From Caccoplasma sp905210875 (GTDB lineage: Bacteria > Bacteroidota > Bacteroidia > Bacteroidales > UBA11471), in the NCBI GenBank assembly GCA_963931635.1, contig OZ007034.1, forward strand, positions 186,001 through 250,000: a stretch of 64,000 nt of DNA. The letters are read 5' to 3'. Shown piece by piece: positions 56,723-64,000 of this stretch. Position 1 is the first letter of the stretch. The number at the start of each line of letters is the position of its first letter. A program made the translations under genes and the position numbers. The notes below the pieces were generated by a model. The model had not been told where the DNA came from. It worked only from the letters and a program-made list of their open reading frames with translations, and did no database searches.

Positions 56723-57349
56723 ATGAAAACACTACGGTATGCTGTAATTTTTATGACTTTCGTTACTTGCTTCACCGCCAAAGGCCAAGACCGCATCGTG
56801 GAGATTAACGGTCAAACCGTCGTGCTGATGGAAGGAGAAAGAACAAATATGGCCATTGACCAGCGTTATATCTACCGCAACGATGTCGACACAGCCTACG
56901 CCTTGATCGTGGGGCATTTCTATTCCCCCGAAGAGGTGAAACGGGCTTTTGGCGAACCGCAGAAAATACAAGATGACATTTCATACGAAAATGGCTTTGC
57001 CTTCGACGGGAGCATACACTATACTTATGACGATTTATATCTATCGTTGAATTGCCAAAGCGGACTCTGTGGATTTAGGATTAGGAGGGAGAATGTCTCA
57101 TTTTACGAATATGGCCAAATCGTAAAAATCGGAGACAATATAAGCGTATTGGCCGATGACCCCAATTTCCAACCCAGGGTGGTAGAGCAATCGGAGATAT
57201 TCATCGATGAAAAAACGGGAAAGAGGAGTATCGGCATCGCCATCAACTTCACCGGCGATGATGACTGGATATATTATACATTTGTGGTAGATACAACCGG
57301 CAGTTTCAATACAGCAGTTAGTAAAATAGGTTATATGCAATTGAATTGA
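56723..57349 (+). CDS. C-family secreted protein, copy 2
   Basis: The 208-residue protein has the same signal peptide as copy 1 with one change (MKTLRYAVIFMTF). Its first third diverges (IVEINGQTVVLMEGERTNMAIDQRYIYRND), while the remainder (YENGFAFDGS to the end SKIGYMQLN) is close to copy 1. Its 5' leader (GTAAACCGATAAAAAAGAACGTGATATGAAAAC) is shared with copies 1 and 4. Changes are concentrated in patches rather than spread evenly, as expected from gene conversion. Probable periplasmic protein of unknown function. Confidence 0.75.
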   Translation: MKTLRYAVIFMTFVTCFTAKGQDRIVEINGQTVVLMEGERTNMAIDQRYIYRNDVDTAYALIVGHFYSPEEVKRAFGEPQKIQDDISYENGFAFDGSIHYTYDDLYLSLNCQSGLCGFRIRRENVSFYEYGQIVKIGDNISVLADDPNFQPRVVEQSEIFIDEKTGKRSIGIAINFTGDDDWIYYTFVVDTTGSFNTAVSKIGYMQLN

Positions 57350-57386
57350 TAGTCTGTAAATACCCTGTGATTAAATGAATATTATT

Positions 57387-58010
57387 ATGAAACAGACAGG
57401 AATTATACTCGGCCTGGTCATTCTCATTTCGACACAAGCGCTATATGGCCAGTCTACAATTATGCGCGACGGGCAAGTCATCATTCTGCAAGAAGGGAAA
57501 AGAAACATTACAACCTTAGATGGCCGATATATCTACCGCAACGATGTCGACACGGCCTACGCCTTGATCGTGGGGCATTTCTATACAACCGAAGAAGTGG
57601 AGAGAGCCTTTGGAAAACCGCAGAAAATACAAGATGACATTTCATACGAAAATGGTGTTGCCTTCGACGGTAATATATCTTATACCTATGACAGTCTGTT
57701 CTTGTCATTGGATTTTTATTCGGGTTTAGGCGAAATCCAGATAGAAAAAAAGAATGTGAGCCTTTGTTTTGATGGAATACCATTAACGATAGGCGGTTCG
57801 TATAGACCTCTTGACGAAAAGTATCCCAATCCGGCTGTACGCAGGGAACCGGGAAGCAGAACGATAGATGAGAAAACCGGCATGACAGAAATGGGGCTGA
57901 TGCTGAATTTTTCAGGAGATGATGATTGGCTTATCTTGGGGTTGCTGATGCAAATGACGCCGGAAATAGATTTGCTCATCAATAATATTCAGTATCTGCC
58001 AAACAATTGA
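57387..58010 (+). CDS. C-family secreted protein, copy 3 (divergent C-terminus)
   Basis: The 207-residue protein starts at 57387 (MKQTGIILGLVILISTQALYG), a signal peptide different from copies 1, 2 and 4 but matching copy 5. The central block (DVDTAYALIVGHFYTTEEVERAFGKPQKIQDDISYENG) is almost identical to the others. From about residue 100 the protein is unlike them (LFLSLDFYSGLGEIQIEKKNVSLCFDGIPLTIGGSY ... EIDLLINNIQYLPNN), keeping only the DEKTG and FSGDDDW anchors. It thus has a conserved module joined to a variable C-terminal half. Confidence 0.75.
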   Translation: MKQTGIILGLVILISTQALYGQSTIMRDGQVIILQEGKRNITTLDGRYIYRNDVDTAYALIVGHFYTTEEVERAFGKPQKIQDDISYENGVAFDGNISYTYDSLFLSLDFYSGLGEIQIEKKNVSLCFDGIPLTIGGSYRPLDEKYPNPAVRREPGSRTIDEKTGMTEMGLMLNFSGDDDWLILGLLMQMTPEIDLLINNIQYLPNN

Positions 58011-58089
58011 CAGATTTGCTTTCAGCTGGGGGGGACAATCCTCTGACAATCTAAAAGATGTATGGTAAACCGATAAAAAAGAACGTGAT

Positions 58090-58728
58090 ATGAAAACATT
58101 ACGGTATGCTGTGATTTTTATGGCTTTCGTTACTTGCTTCACCGCCAAAAGCCAAGACCGCATTGTGGAGCGCGACGGGCAAGTTATCATTCTGCAAGAA
58201 GGACAAAGAACAGATATGGCCATTGATAACCGGTACATCTACCGCAACGATGTCGACACGGCCTACGCCTTGATCGTGGGGCATATATACACCTTCGAAG
58301 AGGTAGAGCAAGCCTTCGGTACACCCAATGACATACAAGGTGAAATATATGACATTCCAACCGGAACAGGCTCTTCCTTTAAAGAAGGTACACTCGTTTA
58401 TGTTTATGCAGATTTTTCTTTTAGTATAAGTCATACCACGGGATTATGTAGTTTTGACATTAGATGGGAAGATATCTCATTCTATGATTATGGTAGAATA
58501 GTAAAAGCCGGTGACAATATAAGCGTATTGGCCGATGACTCTAATTTTCAAGCAGCAGTAGTAAAGCAATCAAATGTATTCACTGATGAAAAAACGGGAA
58601 AGAGAAGTATCGGCATCGCCATCAACTCTACCGGCGATGATGACTGGGTATATTATACTTTTGGTATGGATACGATGGATGGCTTAAATATAACGATCAG
58701 CTATATGGGTTATCAGCAAATAAACTAA
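58090..58728 (+). CDS. C-family secreted protein, copy 4 (divergent middle)
   Basis: The 212-residue protein has the copy 1 signal peptide and shared start (IVERDGQVIILQEGQRTDMAI). The middle segment diverges, with HIYTFEEVEQAFGTPNDIQGEIYDIPTGTGSSFKEGTLVYVYADFSFSISHTTGLCSFDIRWEDISFYDYG replacing the standard sequence. It then returns to the common ADDSNFQAAVV ... DEKTGKRSIGIAINSTGDDDWVYYTF and ends like copy 5 (MDGLNITISYMGYQQIN). It is the last gene before a terminator (58846-58893). Confidence 0.75.
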   Translation: MKTLRYAVIFMAFVTCFTAKSQDRIVERDGQVIILQEGQRTDMAIDNRYIYRNDVDTAYALIVGHIYTFEEVEQAFGTPNDIQGEIYDIPTGTGSSFKEGTLVYVYADFSFSISHTTGLCSFDIRWEDISFYDYGRIVKAGDNISVLADDSNFQAAVVKQSNVFTDEKTGKRSIGIAINSTGDDDWVYYTFGMDTMDGLNITISYMGYQQIN

Positions 58729-58845
58729 ACCCGCCCATTTGACTCTCTCCAACACCTCTCATACAAAAAGATGTTATGAAACGATTGATGACATCTAATC
58801 CATAAAAAAGGGCTTGATACCCATCTCCAAAAATTTTCCAACTTC

Positions 58846-58893
58846 AAAAAAATAAAGTGATTTTATAAAAAATCGCTTTATTTTTTGTTTTTA
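58846..58893 (+). terminator. Terminator separating the two halves of the array
   Basis: An AT-rich stem pairs AAAAAAATAAAGTGATTTT (58846-58864) with AAAATCGCTTTATTTTTT (58869-58886, with G-T pairing); GTTTTTATCG follows. It divides the array into two transcription units. Confidence 0.65.
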
Positions 58894-58913
58894 TCGTTAT
58901 TATATATAAATTG
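58884..58913 (+). promoter_or_regulatory. Promoter of the second array unit
   Basis: TTTG (58884-58887), 19 bp, then TAAATTG (58907-58913), 24 bp before the ATG at 58938. It overlaps the tail of the preceding terminator and has the same TTTG-N19-TAnnTTG layout as the promoter at 53665-53696. Confidence 0.5.
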
Positions 58914-58937
58914 CAAAAACTTATAATTTATTATAAT

Positions 58938-59882
58938 ATGAAACGATTTTTTATTTCCATTCTGCTCTTGAGTGGCTGGACGGTGAGCATACACGCTCAA
59001 TACCGCCCCTCGCCCCTAAACATGACCTTTATCGAGAAAATTCCCTACGAAATGTACCAGTCTGAGATTGATTCTTTGGTAAAAATTGAAGGGCGCGAAA
59101 AGTATGACGCGATACGCAACGGGTATGACATTCCCCGTAAGAAACTGGTCGACTTGGCTCGGTATGTGGCTTGGAGGGAAAGGCGTAAATGTGCCTATGA
59201 CTATATCTATCCCGACGATACCGAGAAACGCCTTGCTGCTCAACAAAAGGTCGACATGCAGTTTCAAGATTCCATCGACGCTGTTTTGTTCACTAGCCGT
59301 AATTTTTCTGACTTGTATTCCAGCCGAATATTGAGAATGACACCTCGCGGCAAATTTTTCAGTGCAGAACAATACGACAGCCTCATGAACCGTGCATTGG
59401 TCATGTTCCGGAAAAAAGTTGCCAATCCCGACATCGACTTGTACGATGACGACATTGCCGCTCTGCAATCGGTTTTCTCCGACAGAGACGTCCGGCGTTA
59501 CATCTGCCTGTTCAACAATACCGAGATAAATAAGCAGCTCAACAAGGTATGGAGAAAGATAAAAGACTATGACCTCACGCAACGTTACGATAGTGCCCGG
59601 GCATGTGCTCAGATATATCACTACTTGCAGAAAGAAATGACGGTCAATGTCATATTCAAAAACAAACCTCAGTTACAAAAACAGGCTATCAGGGCCTTGG
59701 CTCCTGAAAGGCCGGAGGCTTACCGAATGTACAAATCGCTGGTACTGCGCGAAGACATAGAAGGGAAAAAGCAAAAAGCTCTGAATAAGCAAAACGGAAA
59801 CGAAAAGCCCAAAGCAAAGAAGGGCGAAAACCCCAACAAACAAAAGAACAACGATAAACCGAACGACAAACTGATGTTTTAA
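58938..59882 (+). CDS. Family A secreted protein of unknown function
   Basis: The 314-residue product has a signal peptide (MKRFFISILLLSGWTVSIHA) and a long, charged, mainly helical body corresponding to the N-terminal part of the A-B fusion at 53719 (WRERRKCAYDYIYPDDTEKRLAAQQKVDMQFQDSIDAVL, DIDLYDDDIAALQSVFSD, LTQRYDSARA). Instead of a B domain it ends in a Lys/Asn-rich low-complexity tail (about residues 280-314). No catalytic pattern is recognised. It is the first gene of the second unit, 12 bp upstream of the Sel1-T9SS gene. I chose the ATG at 58938; an upstream ATG at 58911 falls in the -7 box. Confidence 0.75.
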   Translation: MKRFFISILLLSGWTVSIHAQYRPSPLNMTFIEKIPYEMYQSEIDSLVKIEGREKYDAIRNGYDIPRKKLVDLARYVAWRERRKCAYDYIYPDDTEKRLAAQQKVDMQFQDSIDAVLFTSRNFSDLYSSRILRMTPRGKFFSAEQYDSLMNRALVMFRKKVANPDIDLYDDDIAALQSVFSDRDVRRYICLFNNTEINKQLNKVWRKIKDYDLTQRYDSARACAQIYHYLQKEMTVNVIFKNKPQLQKQAIRALAPERPEAYRMYKSLVLREDIEGKKQKALNKQNGNEKPKAKKGENPNKQKNNDKPNDKLMF

Positions 59883-59894
59883 TTAATTTTTACC

Positions 59895-61277
59895 ATGAAA
59901 AAACATATTTGCATTATTGGATTGGCCCTCCTCTTTATGGGTGTATGGTGTGTTACGATGCGTGCTGAAGCTCCGGACAGTGTTAGATATGCCATTTCCC
60001 TGCTCACCGGAAGCTATGGCCGCATCGATACTTTACGTGCTGTACAGGTCTTGCAGCAGTGTGCCGACAATAACGACGCGCAAGCCATGAACGCTCTTGG
60101 CATCCTTTATCTGAAAGGTGCCGGCGTTGAGAAGAGTACTGATACTGGTCTTGCCTGGCTCGAATCGGCCGGCAGAAACGGCTATCCGATGGCCTATGTA
60201 AATATTGCCACGGCCTACCATTACGGACAATATGGTTTACCCCAAGATTTCGAAACCGCCTACAACTATTATCTCTCGGCCCTTCGTGCCGGAGACAGGA
60301 GCGCCTGCTATCTGATAGGATATATGCTCTACAAGGGTCTCGGATGCGAACAAAATTATGCCGAAGCTGCAACCTACTTCAGTCAAGGAGCTAAAACGGG
60401 GCACGAACCGTGCATGTATATGTTGGGCTTGTGTTACCGCAACGGTTACGGCGTGGAACGTAATGAGGAGTATGCTCAACTGTGGCTCAGCGCAGCGGCC
60501 GACTTGAATTATTCCTATGCCGTGCAGGAACTGCTCACCGACTCGCCCGAGTATGTGTTGGAGAATAAGGGTGAAGCTGCCCAATTTGAAGGCGATATAC
60601 CCGAGCGATATATCCATGTATCACCCGCACAAAGCGACGCAACCCTCGATGGGAAATATTCCGGCACACTCGTCGTTTATGATTGGAGCGGAGAATATAT
60701 CCTCTCCCAAAAAGACTTGGAGATAGAACTTTCGACCGTAGGCGGACTGTCGGGCTTATGGATTGAAAATGGCGACACCGTGAAGTTGTCGGGCTGCTAC
60801 AACGACGGGGTTATCGTTTTTGACGACACCAAGCAAAAGCGGCGCGACCATTATACCCCCCGAGGCATGTGGTATGTATTCGATACCGCACGCGTAGCCC
60901 TTACCGGCAACATGCTGGTGGGTAACATTGCCATGCACTCTCTCAAAGAGCGGGAACCCGAACGACCCATCTATTTCTATACCCAACGCACCACCGGGGA
61001 CCTTGCGACCAATGAAAACCAAATATATTCTTATCCTAACCCCTTCGCCACTCAATTTAATGCCCATTTTGAACTGGACAACGCCTGCGAAGCATACCTG
61101 GGTATTTATTCCGTTACGGGAGTCAATGCCTACTTCTCCCGCTTGGGAACATTGCAACCCGGAGCTCACACGATTGCCGTATCGCCTCAAATACCCGACG
61201 GCACCTACCTGTTGAAAGTTTTCGCCGGAGAAAAAACATTGGAAACGGTCATCATCAAGAAAGGGGGTGAATTATGA
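59895..61277 (+). CDS. Sel1-repeat protein with T9SS C-terminal sorting domain
   Basis: The 460-residue protein has a signal peptide (to about residue 25). About four Sel1/TPR-like repeats follow at residues 60-205: AMNALGILYLKGAGVEKSTDTGLAWLESAG, AYVNIATAYHYGQYGLPQDFETAYNYYLSA and so on. A beta-rich region follows (about 230-370). The C-terminal 84 residues begin IYSYPNPFATQFN and end GTYLLKVFAGEKTLETVIIKK, a textbook type A T9SS cargo domain. Sel1 repeats usually mediate protein-protein contacts. The stop codon overlaps the M23 start by 4 bp (ATGA), so the two products are probably made in coupled amounts and may work together at the cell surface. Confidence 0.85.
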   Translation: MKKHICIIGLALLFMGVWCVTMRAEAPDSVRYAISLLTGSYGRIDTLRAVQVLQQCADNNDAQAMNALGILYLKGAGVEKSTDTGLAWLESAGRNGYPMAYVNIATAYHYGQYGLPQDFETAYNYYLSALRAGDRSACYLIGYMLYKGLGCEQNYAEAATYFSQGAKTGHEPCMYMLGLCYRNGYGVERNEEYAQLWLSAAADLNYSYAVQELLTDSPEYVLENKGEAAQFEGDIPERYIHVSPAQSDATLDGKYSGTLVVYDWSGEYILSQKDLEIELSTVGGLSGLWIENGDTVKLSGCYNDGVIVFDDTKQKRRDHYTPRGMWYVFDTARVALTGNMLVGNIAMHSLKEREPERPIYFYTQRTTGDLATNENQIYSYPNPFATQFNAHFELDNACEAYLGIYSVTGVNAYFSRLGTLQPGAHTIAVSPQIPDGTYLLKVFAGEKTLETVIIKKGGEL

Positions 61278-62353
61278 AATCGTTTTTTTTAAGAAACTTT
61301 TTGACGCTGTTTTTGTTCACGATAGGTGGAATGGCTACCTTGTCGGCACAGGCCAACGGAAACGAGTACGAATTTTATATATGCGATTTTGGTATATCTC
61401 CCGTTCCTTGTGAGGAAGACGAGGAAATAGAAGTCTGCGGTTGTCAAATTTGTGGCGAACAAATCGATTGTGACGACAGAGATGAACACAAAAGAATGCA
61501 TGATCAAAAAAATGAAGATGAGAAAAGAAAAGATGAAGACCGCAAAGATTTTTGGAACGGAAATGAAGGAGGAGATCCTTGGGGGTCGGGTATAGATTTA
61601 CCCGAAGTAATCGTGCGTCCGGAATATCCCAACAATGATCCGGATCTTCCCGAAATACCTAAAAACCCGAATGACCCGGAAAATCCGGAGAATCCGGAGG
61701 AGGAGAATGAGGAAGAGAATGAGAAGGAAGATTCTGATAAAAATCCTTGCATAACAAAAATCGGCTCTTTGTTCGTTTCTATGCCACTACCGATAATGAA
61801 GCCACAACCACCAAATGAGTGGAATTTTAATGGGTTCAACTACGGAAACACAAGAACAGATATCCATGGCAATCCTCAAAAACACAACGGTATCGATTTT
61901 GCCGCATCGGTGGGTGCACCGGTATATGCAATATACGACGGTGTCGTCACAAGGATTGTCGATGAACAGGTAAACAGAATAAAAAAAGGCAAAAAATATG
62001 TATATCCCGACGGATATACCGGAGATGATAACGGTGCCGGAAATAGAATCTATGTAGAAACGATAGTAAATGGCGATACCATACGCATGGGCTATTGGCA
62101 CCTACAAGAAAACACCGCTACCACAAAACCTGTGGCAGACAGCATTGAGGTCGGCACCATTGTGCATGCCGGCGATATAATAGGTTATGTGGGGCAAACA
62201 GGCAATGCCATGGGCGGTGAGCCGCATTTGCACGTGGCCACCTATAAAATTGTGAATGGGAAAGAAACATCTGTTAACCCGAAAGAATATCTTGGCATTG
62301 AATTTGAAAAAGATGCAAACGGCAATACAACAATAAAAACACCTTGTGATTAA
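61274..62353 (+). CDS. Secreted M23 metallopeptidase with Cys-rich N-terminal segment
   Basis: The 359-residue protein has a signal peptide to about residue 26. A Cys/His cluster lies at residues 37-76 (Cys37, 46, 55, 57, 60, 66; His72 and 76 in a C-x2-C-x11-H-x3-H arrangement). It is followed by the motif LPEVIVRP (109-116) and a Pro/Glu/Asn-rich linker (120-158). The C-terminal M23/LytM domain is complete: His204 and Asp208 in KHNGIDFAA, His276 in YWHLQE, His318 and His320 in PHLHVA. M23 enzymes cut peptide cross-bridges of peptidoglycan. It is coupled to the Sel1-T9SS gene and followed after 14 bp by a C-family gene. It could be a cell-wall remodelling enzyme or an effector against other bacteria. 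Confidence 0.87.
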   Translation: MKSFFLRNFLTLFLFTIGGMATLSAQANGNEYEFYICDFGISPVPCEEDEEIEVCGCQICGEQIDCDDRDEHKRMHDQKNEDEKRKDEDRKDFWNGNEGGDPWGSGIDLPEVIVRPEYPNNDPDLPEIPKNPNDPENPENPEEENEEENEKEDSDKNPCITKIGSLFVSMPLPIMKPQPPNEWNFNGFNYGNTRTDIHGNPQKHNGIDFAASVGAPVYAIYDGVVTRIVDEQVNRIKKGKKYVYPDGYTGDDNGAGNRIYVETIVNGDTIRMGYWHLQENTATTKPVADSIEVGTIVHAGDIIGYVGQTGNAMGGEPHLHVATYKIVNGKETSVNPKEYLGIEFEKDANGNTTIKTPCD

Positions 62354-62367
62354 AAATAAATATTACT

Positions 62368-62991
62368 ATGAAACAGATAGGAATTATACTCGGCTTGGTC
62401 ATTTTCATCTCGACGCAAGCGTTATATGGCCAGTCAACAATTATGCGCGACGGGCAAGTCATCATTCTGCAAGAAGGGACAAAGACAGATAGATCCATAA
62501 TCGGCCGTTATATCTACTGCAACAATGTCGACACAGCCTACGCCTTGATCGTGGGGCATTTCTATACGACCGAAGAAGTGGAGAGAGCCTTTGGAAAACC
62601 GCAGAAAATCAAAGATAACATTTCATACGAAAATGGCTTTGCCTTCGACGGTAATATATCTTATACCTATGACGATTTATATCTATCGGTGGATTGCCAA
62701 AGCGGACTCTGTGAATTTAGGATTAGGAGAGAAAATACCTCATTTTATGAATATGGCCGAATCGTAAAAATCGGTGACAATATAAGCGTATTGGCCGATG
62801 ACCCCAATTTCCAACCCAGGGTGGTAGAGCAATCGGAGATATTCATCGATGAAAAAACGGGAAAGAGGAGTATCGACATCGCCATCAACTCCACCGGCGA
62901 TGATGACTGGATATACTATACATTTGGTCAGGACATGTCGGGTGGCTTAAATTTAACAGTCAGTGAAATAAGTTATATGCAAATAGATTGA
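62368..62991 (+). CDS. C-family secreted protein, copy 5 (mosaic)
   Basis: The 207-residue protein starts with the copy 3-type signal (MKQIGIILGLVIFISTQALYG and STIMRDGQVIILQEG). From there to about residue 185 it is nearly the same as copy 1 (only scattered base changes over roughly 480 bp), and it ends in a copy 4-like tail (FGQDMSGGLNLTVSEISYMQID). It is thus a chimera of three sibling sequences. It follows the M23 gene by 14 bp, the position that an immunity or inhibitor gene would take beside a peptidoglycan-hydrolase effector; this is inference only. Confidence 0.78.
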   Translation: MKQIGIILGLVIFISTQALYGQSTIMRDGQVIILQEGTKTDRSIIGRYIYCNNVDTAYALIVGHFYTTEEVERAFGKPQKIKDNISYENGFAFDGNISYTYDDLYLSVDCQSGLCEFRIRRENTSFYEYGRIVKIGDNISVLADDPNFQPRVVEQSEIFIDEKTGKRSIDIAINSTGDDDWIYYTFGQDMSGGLNLTVSEISYMQID

Positions 62992-63061
62992 TAGCCTGGA
63001 AATACCCACAGGATATCGATGTTAGCATCGAAGCATGAAATGGCTATTGCCATCTTGCTTT

Positions 63062-63100
63062 CTTGGCACTTGATCGGCGCATGCGTCGTCAAGTGCCAAG
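63062..63100. other. Strong hairpin upstream of the ligase-like gene
   Basis: CTTGGCACTTGA (63062-63073) and TCAAGTGCCAAG (63089-63100) form a perfect 12-bp stem around a 15-base loop that contains the palindrome CGCATGCG (63078-63085). A second small hairpin, TCGATG-TTAG-CATCGA, is at 63016-63031. Neither is followed by a T-run. A 54-codon ORF with a hydrophobic start (63019-63183) spans the hairpin, but its coding status is unclear. Confidence 0.4.
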
Positions 63101-63184
63101 ATGTGCATAGAACATGTCGGACAAGCACAATACACATTTACCGACAGAAAAGACCCCAACATTGGAAATATTATCGGGCTTAAA

Positions 63185-64000
63185 ATGAAGAGAGGCACTA
63201 TAATCATTCGCAGCGCAATCATCGCAGGGCTTGTGGCCATGCTGTTCGACCCAGGGACATTTCTGTATCCCATGATGTGGAGCCACGTCGTGGCAATCGT
63301 TGTTGCATTGTTCATATTCGGATTCGGCATATTTTCAAGAACCGGCCATGCGGTATCGGCTGCCATATTGCCGGTATGCTGCTGGGGCGCGTATGTGGCC
63401 ATTTATTCACTTCTCGGCACAAGTGAAATGTATGTGGTTACCTTTTTACTGGCCTCCTGTCTGTTGTTTTACGGGACTTATCGTCTGTCGGTGTGTGACG
63501 TGATAACTGCAACGTTCTCCCGTCGGGTTGTCGTGTCGTGCGCGATCATCGAAGCTGTCGTGTGTATCGCGCAATGGGCGGGCATACTACCCGGCGCATC
63601 CTCACTGTTTGCGATAACAGGGACGTTTGAGAATCCGAATATTTCGGCTATGGTGATAGCTCTGGCTTGGCCATGTGCCATAGGCGAATCTTTACGTCAT
63701 AAAGACAAAAGGGTGTTGTGGTGCATGGTCATCATACTCCTATTCATAAGCCTCTTGTTGTTGCGGTGTCGAACGGCTTATCTGTGTATGGGATTTTCTC
63801 TGTGGATTTTGAGACATTCTGTCCCGAGAATTTCGGAATTCATCGAAATCCATAAGAAAACCATGTATCCTATTGCTGTTGCCGTCGTTGCCATTGCCGG
63901 CTATTTTATGTATGAGATGAAAAAAAATTCGGCCGACGGTCGCCTGTTTATATGGAAAGTGTCGTCTCAAATGTTGATGGAGCGCCCGATGAGTGGTTAT
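63185..64000 (+). CDS. O-antigen ligase/polymerase-like membrane protein, N-terminal part (runs off right edge)
   Basis: The frame is open from ATG at 63185 to the window end (272 codons). It encodes seven or more hydrophobic helices, including IIIRSAIIAGLVAMLF, VVAIVVALFIFGFGIF, LLLRCRTAYLCMGFSLWIL and YPIAVAVVAIAGYFMY. Features pointing to the O-antigen ligase (Wzy_C/RfaL-like) family are ITGTFENPNISAMVIALAWP and ADGRLFIWKVSSQMLMERPMSGY, the pattern R-x-x-x-W with a following P-x-x-GY. The frame is also open upstream to an ATG at 63101, which would add 28 polar residues. These proteins join or polymerise surface glycans on undecaprenyl carriers. The acceptor is unknown. Confidence 0.7.
   Translation, partial: MKRGTIIIRSAIIAGLVAMLFDPGTFLYPMMWSHVVAIVVALFIFGFGIFSRTGHAVSAAILPVCCWGAYVAIYSLLGTSEMYVVTFLLASCLLFYGTYRLSVCDVITATFSRRVVVSCAIIEAVVCIAQWAGILPGASSLFAITGTFENPNISAMVIALAWPCAIGESLRHKDKRVLWCMVIILLFISLLLLRCRTAYLCMGFSLWILRHSVPRISEFIEIHKKTMYPIAVAVVAIAGYFMYEMKKNSADGRLFIWKVSSQMLMERPMSGY

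Noticed and set aside
59895..61277. Toxin function for the Sel1 protein itself
   Set aside because: It consists of Sel1 repeats, a beta-rich region and a T9SS sorting domain, with no enzymatic motif; a partner or scaffold role is more likely.
53719..62991. Prophage or integrated element
   Set aside because: There are no integrase, transposase or phage structural genes and no tRNA or direct-repeat attachment sites; the repeats are within coding families.

Overview
The window is chromosomal DNA from a Bacteroidota member, most likely order Bacteroidales. The evidence is Bacteroidetes-type promoters (TTTG about 19-20 bp upstream of TAnnTTTG), a Bacteroidetes tmRNA tag (ENNYALAA), an RprXY-like two-component system, an EF-G2-like paralogue, the DUF4492-cydAB arrangement, a DUF3575/DUF3868/fimbrillin/Mfa2 pilus locus and T9SS-type C-terminal sorting domains. 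Genus cannot be fixed from sequence alone; a Barnesiella-like gut genus is a guess.

Layout. 0-1 kb: start of a TolC-type efflux gene and its TetR regulator (minus strand; the efflux operon runs off the left edge). 1.3-19.7 kb: mostly housekeeping genes: malic enzyme-PTA fusion, dihydroorotase plus DPM1-like glycosyltransferase, mfd, hypoxanthine-DNA glycosylase, lipoproteins, YigZ, nadC, rlmH, a DUF2490-like protein, hemW and an EF-G paralogue with an altered GTPase centre. 20-27 kb: an RprX/RprY-like pair in which rprY carries an in-frame TAG, then a minus-strand operon (metallophosphoesterase, glycosyltransferase, ppk1, ppx) in which ppk1 has three single-base frameshifts. These four lesions lie within about 3 kb.

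27.3-45 kb: one minus-strand fimbrial operon: DUF3575, DUF3868/OmpA-like, fimbrillin-like lipoprotein, Mfa2/FimB-like anchor, another lipoprotein, and an 11.5 kb gene for a 3840-residue parallel beta-helix protein. That protein has seven repeated modules and a T9SS-like C-terminus, and I read it as a candidate fimbria-associated giant adhesin. 45.8-53.6 kb: metF, holB, tmRNA, an AraC regulator, DUF4492-cydA-cydB and a DpsL-like ferritin.

53.7-63 kb is the most unusual region. It is an array of secreted-protein genes from three families of unknown function (called A, B and C here). It contains near-identical kilobase-scale duplications, an A-B gene fusion and five mosaic copies of the roughly 208-residue C family. 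The array ends with a translationally coupled pair, a Sel1-repeat protein with a T9SS sorting domain and an M23 metallopeptidase, followed 14 bp later by a C-family gene. A peptidoglycan-hydrolase effector with diversifying periplasmic immunity or inhibitor proteins would fit this layout, but that is a hypothesis. The right edge holds the start of an O-antigen-ligase-like membrane protein.
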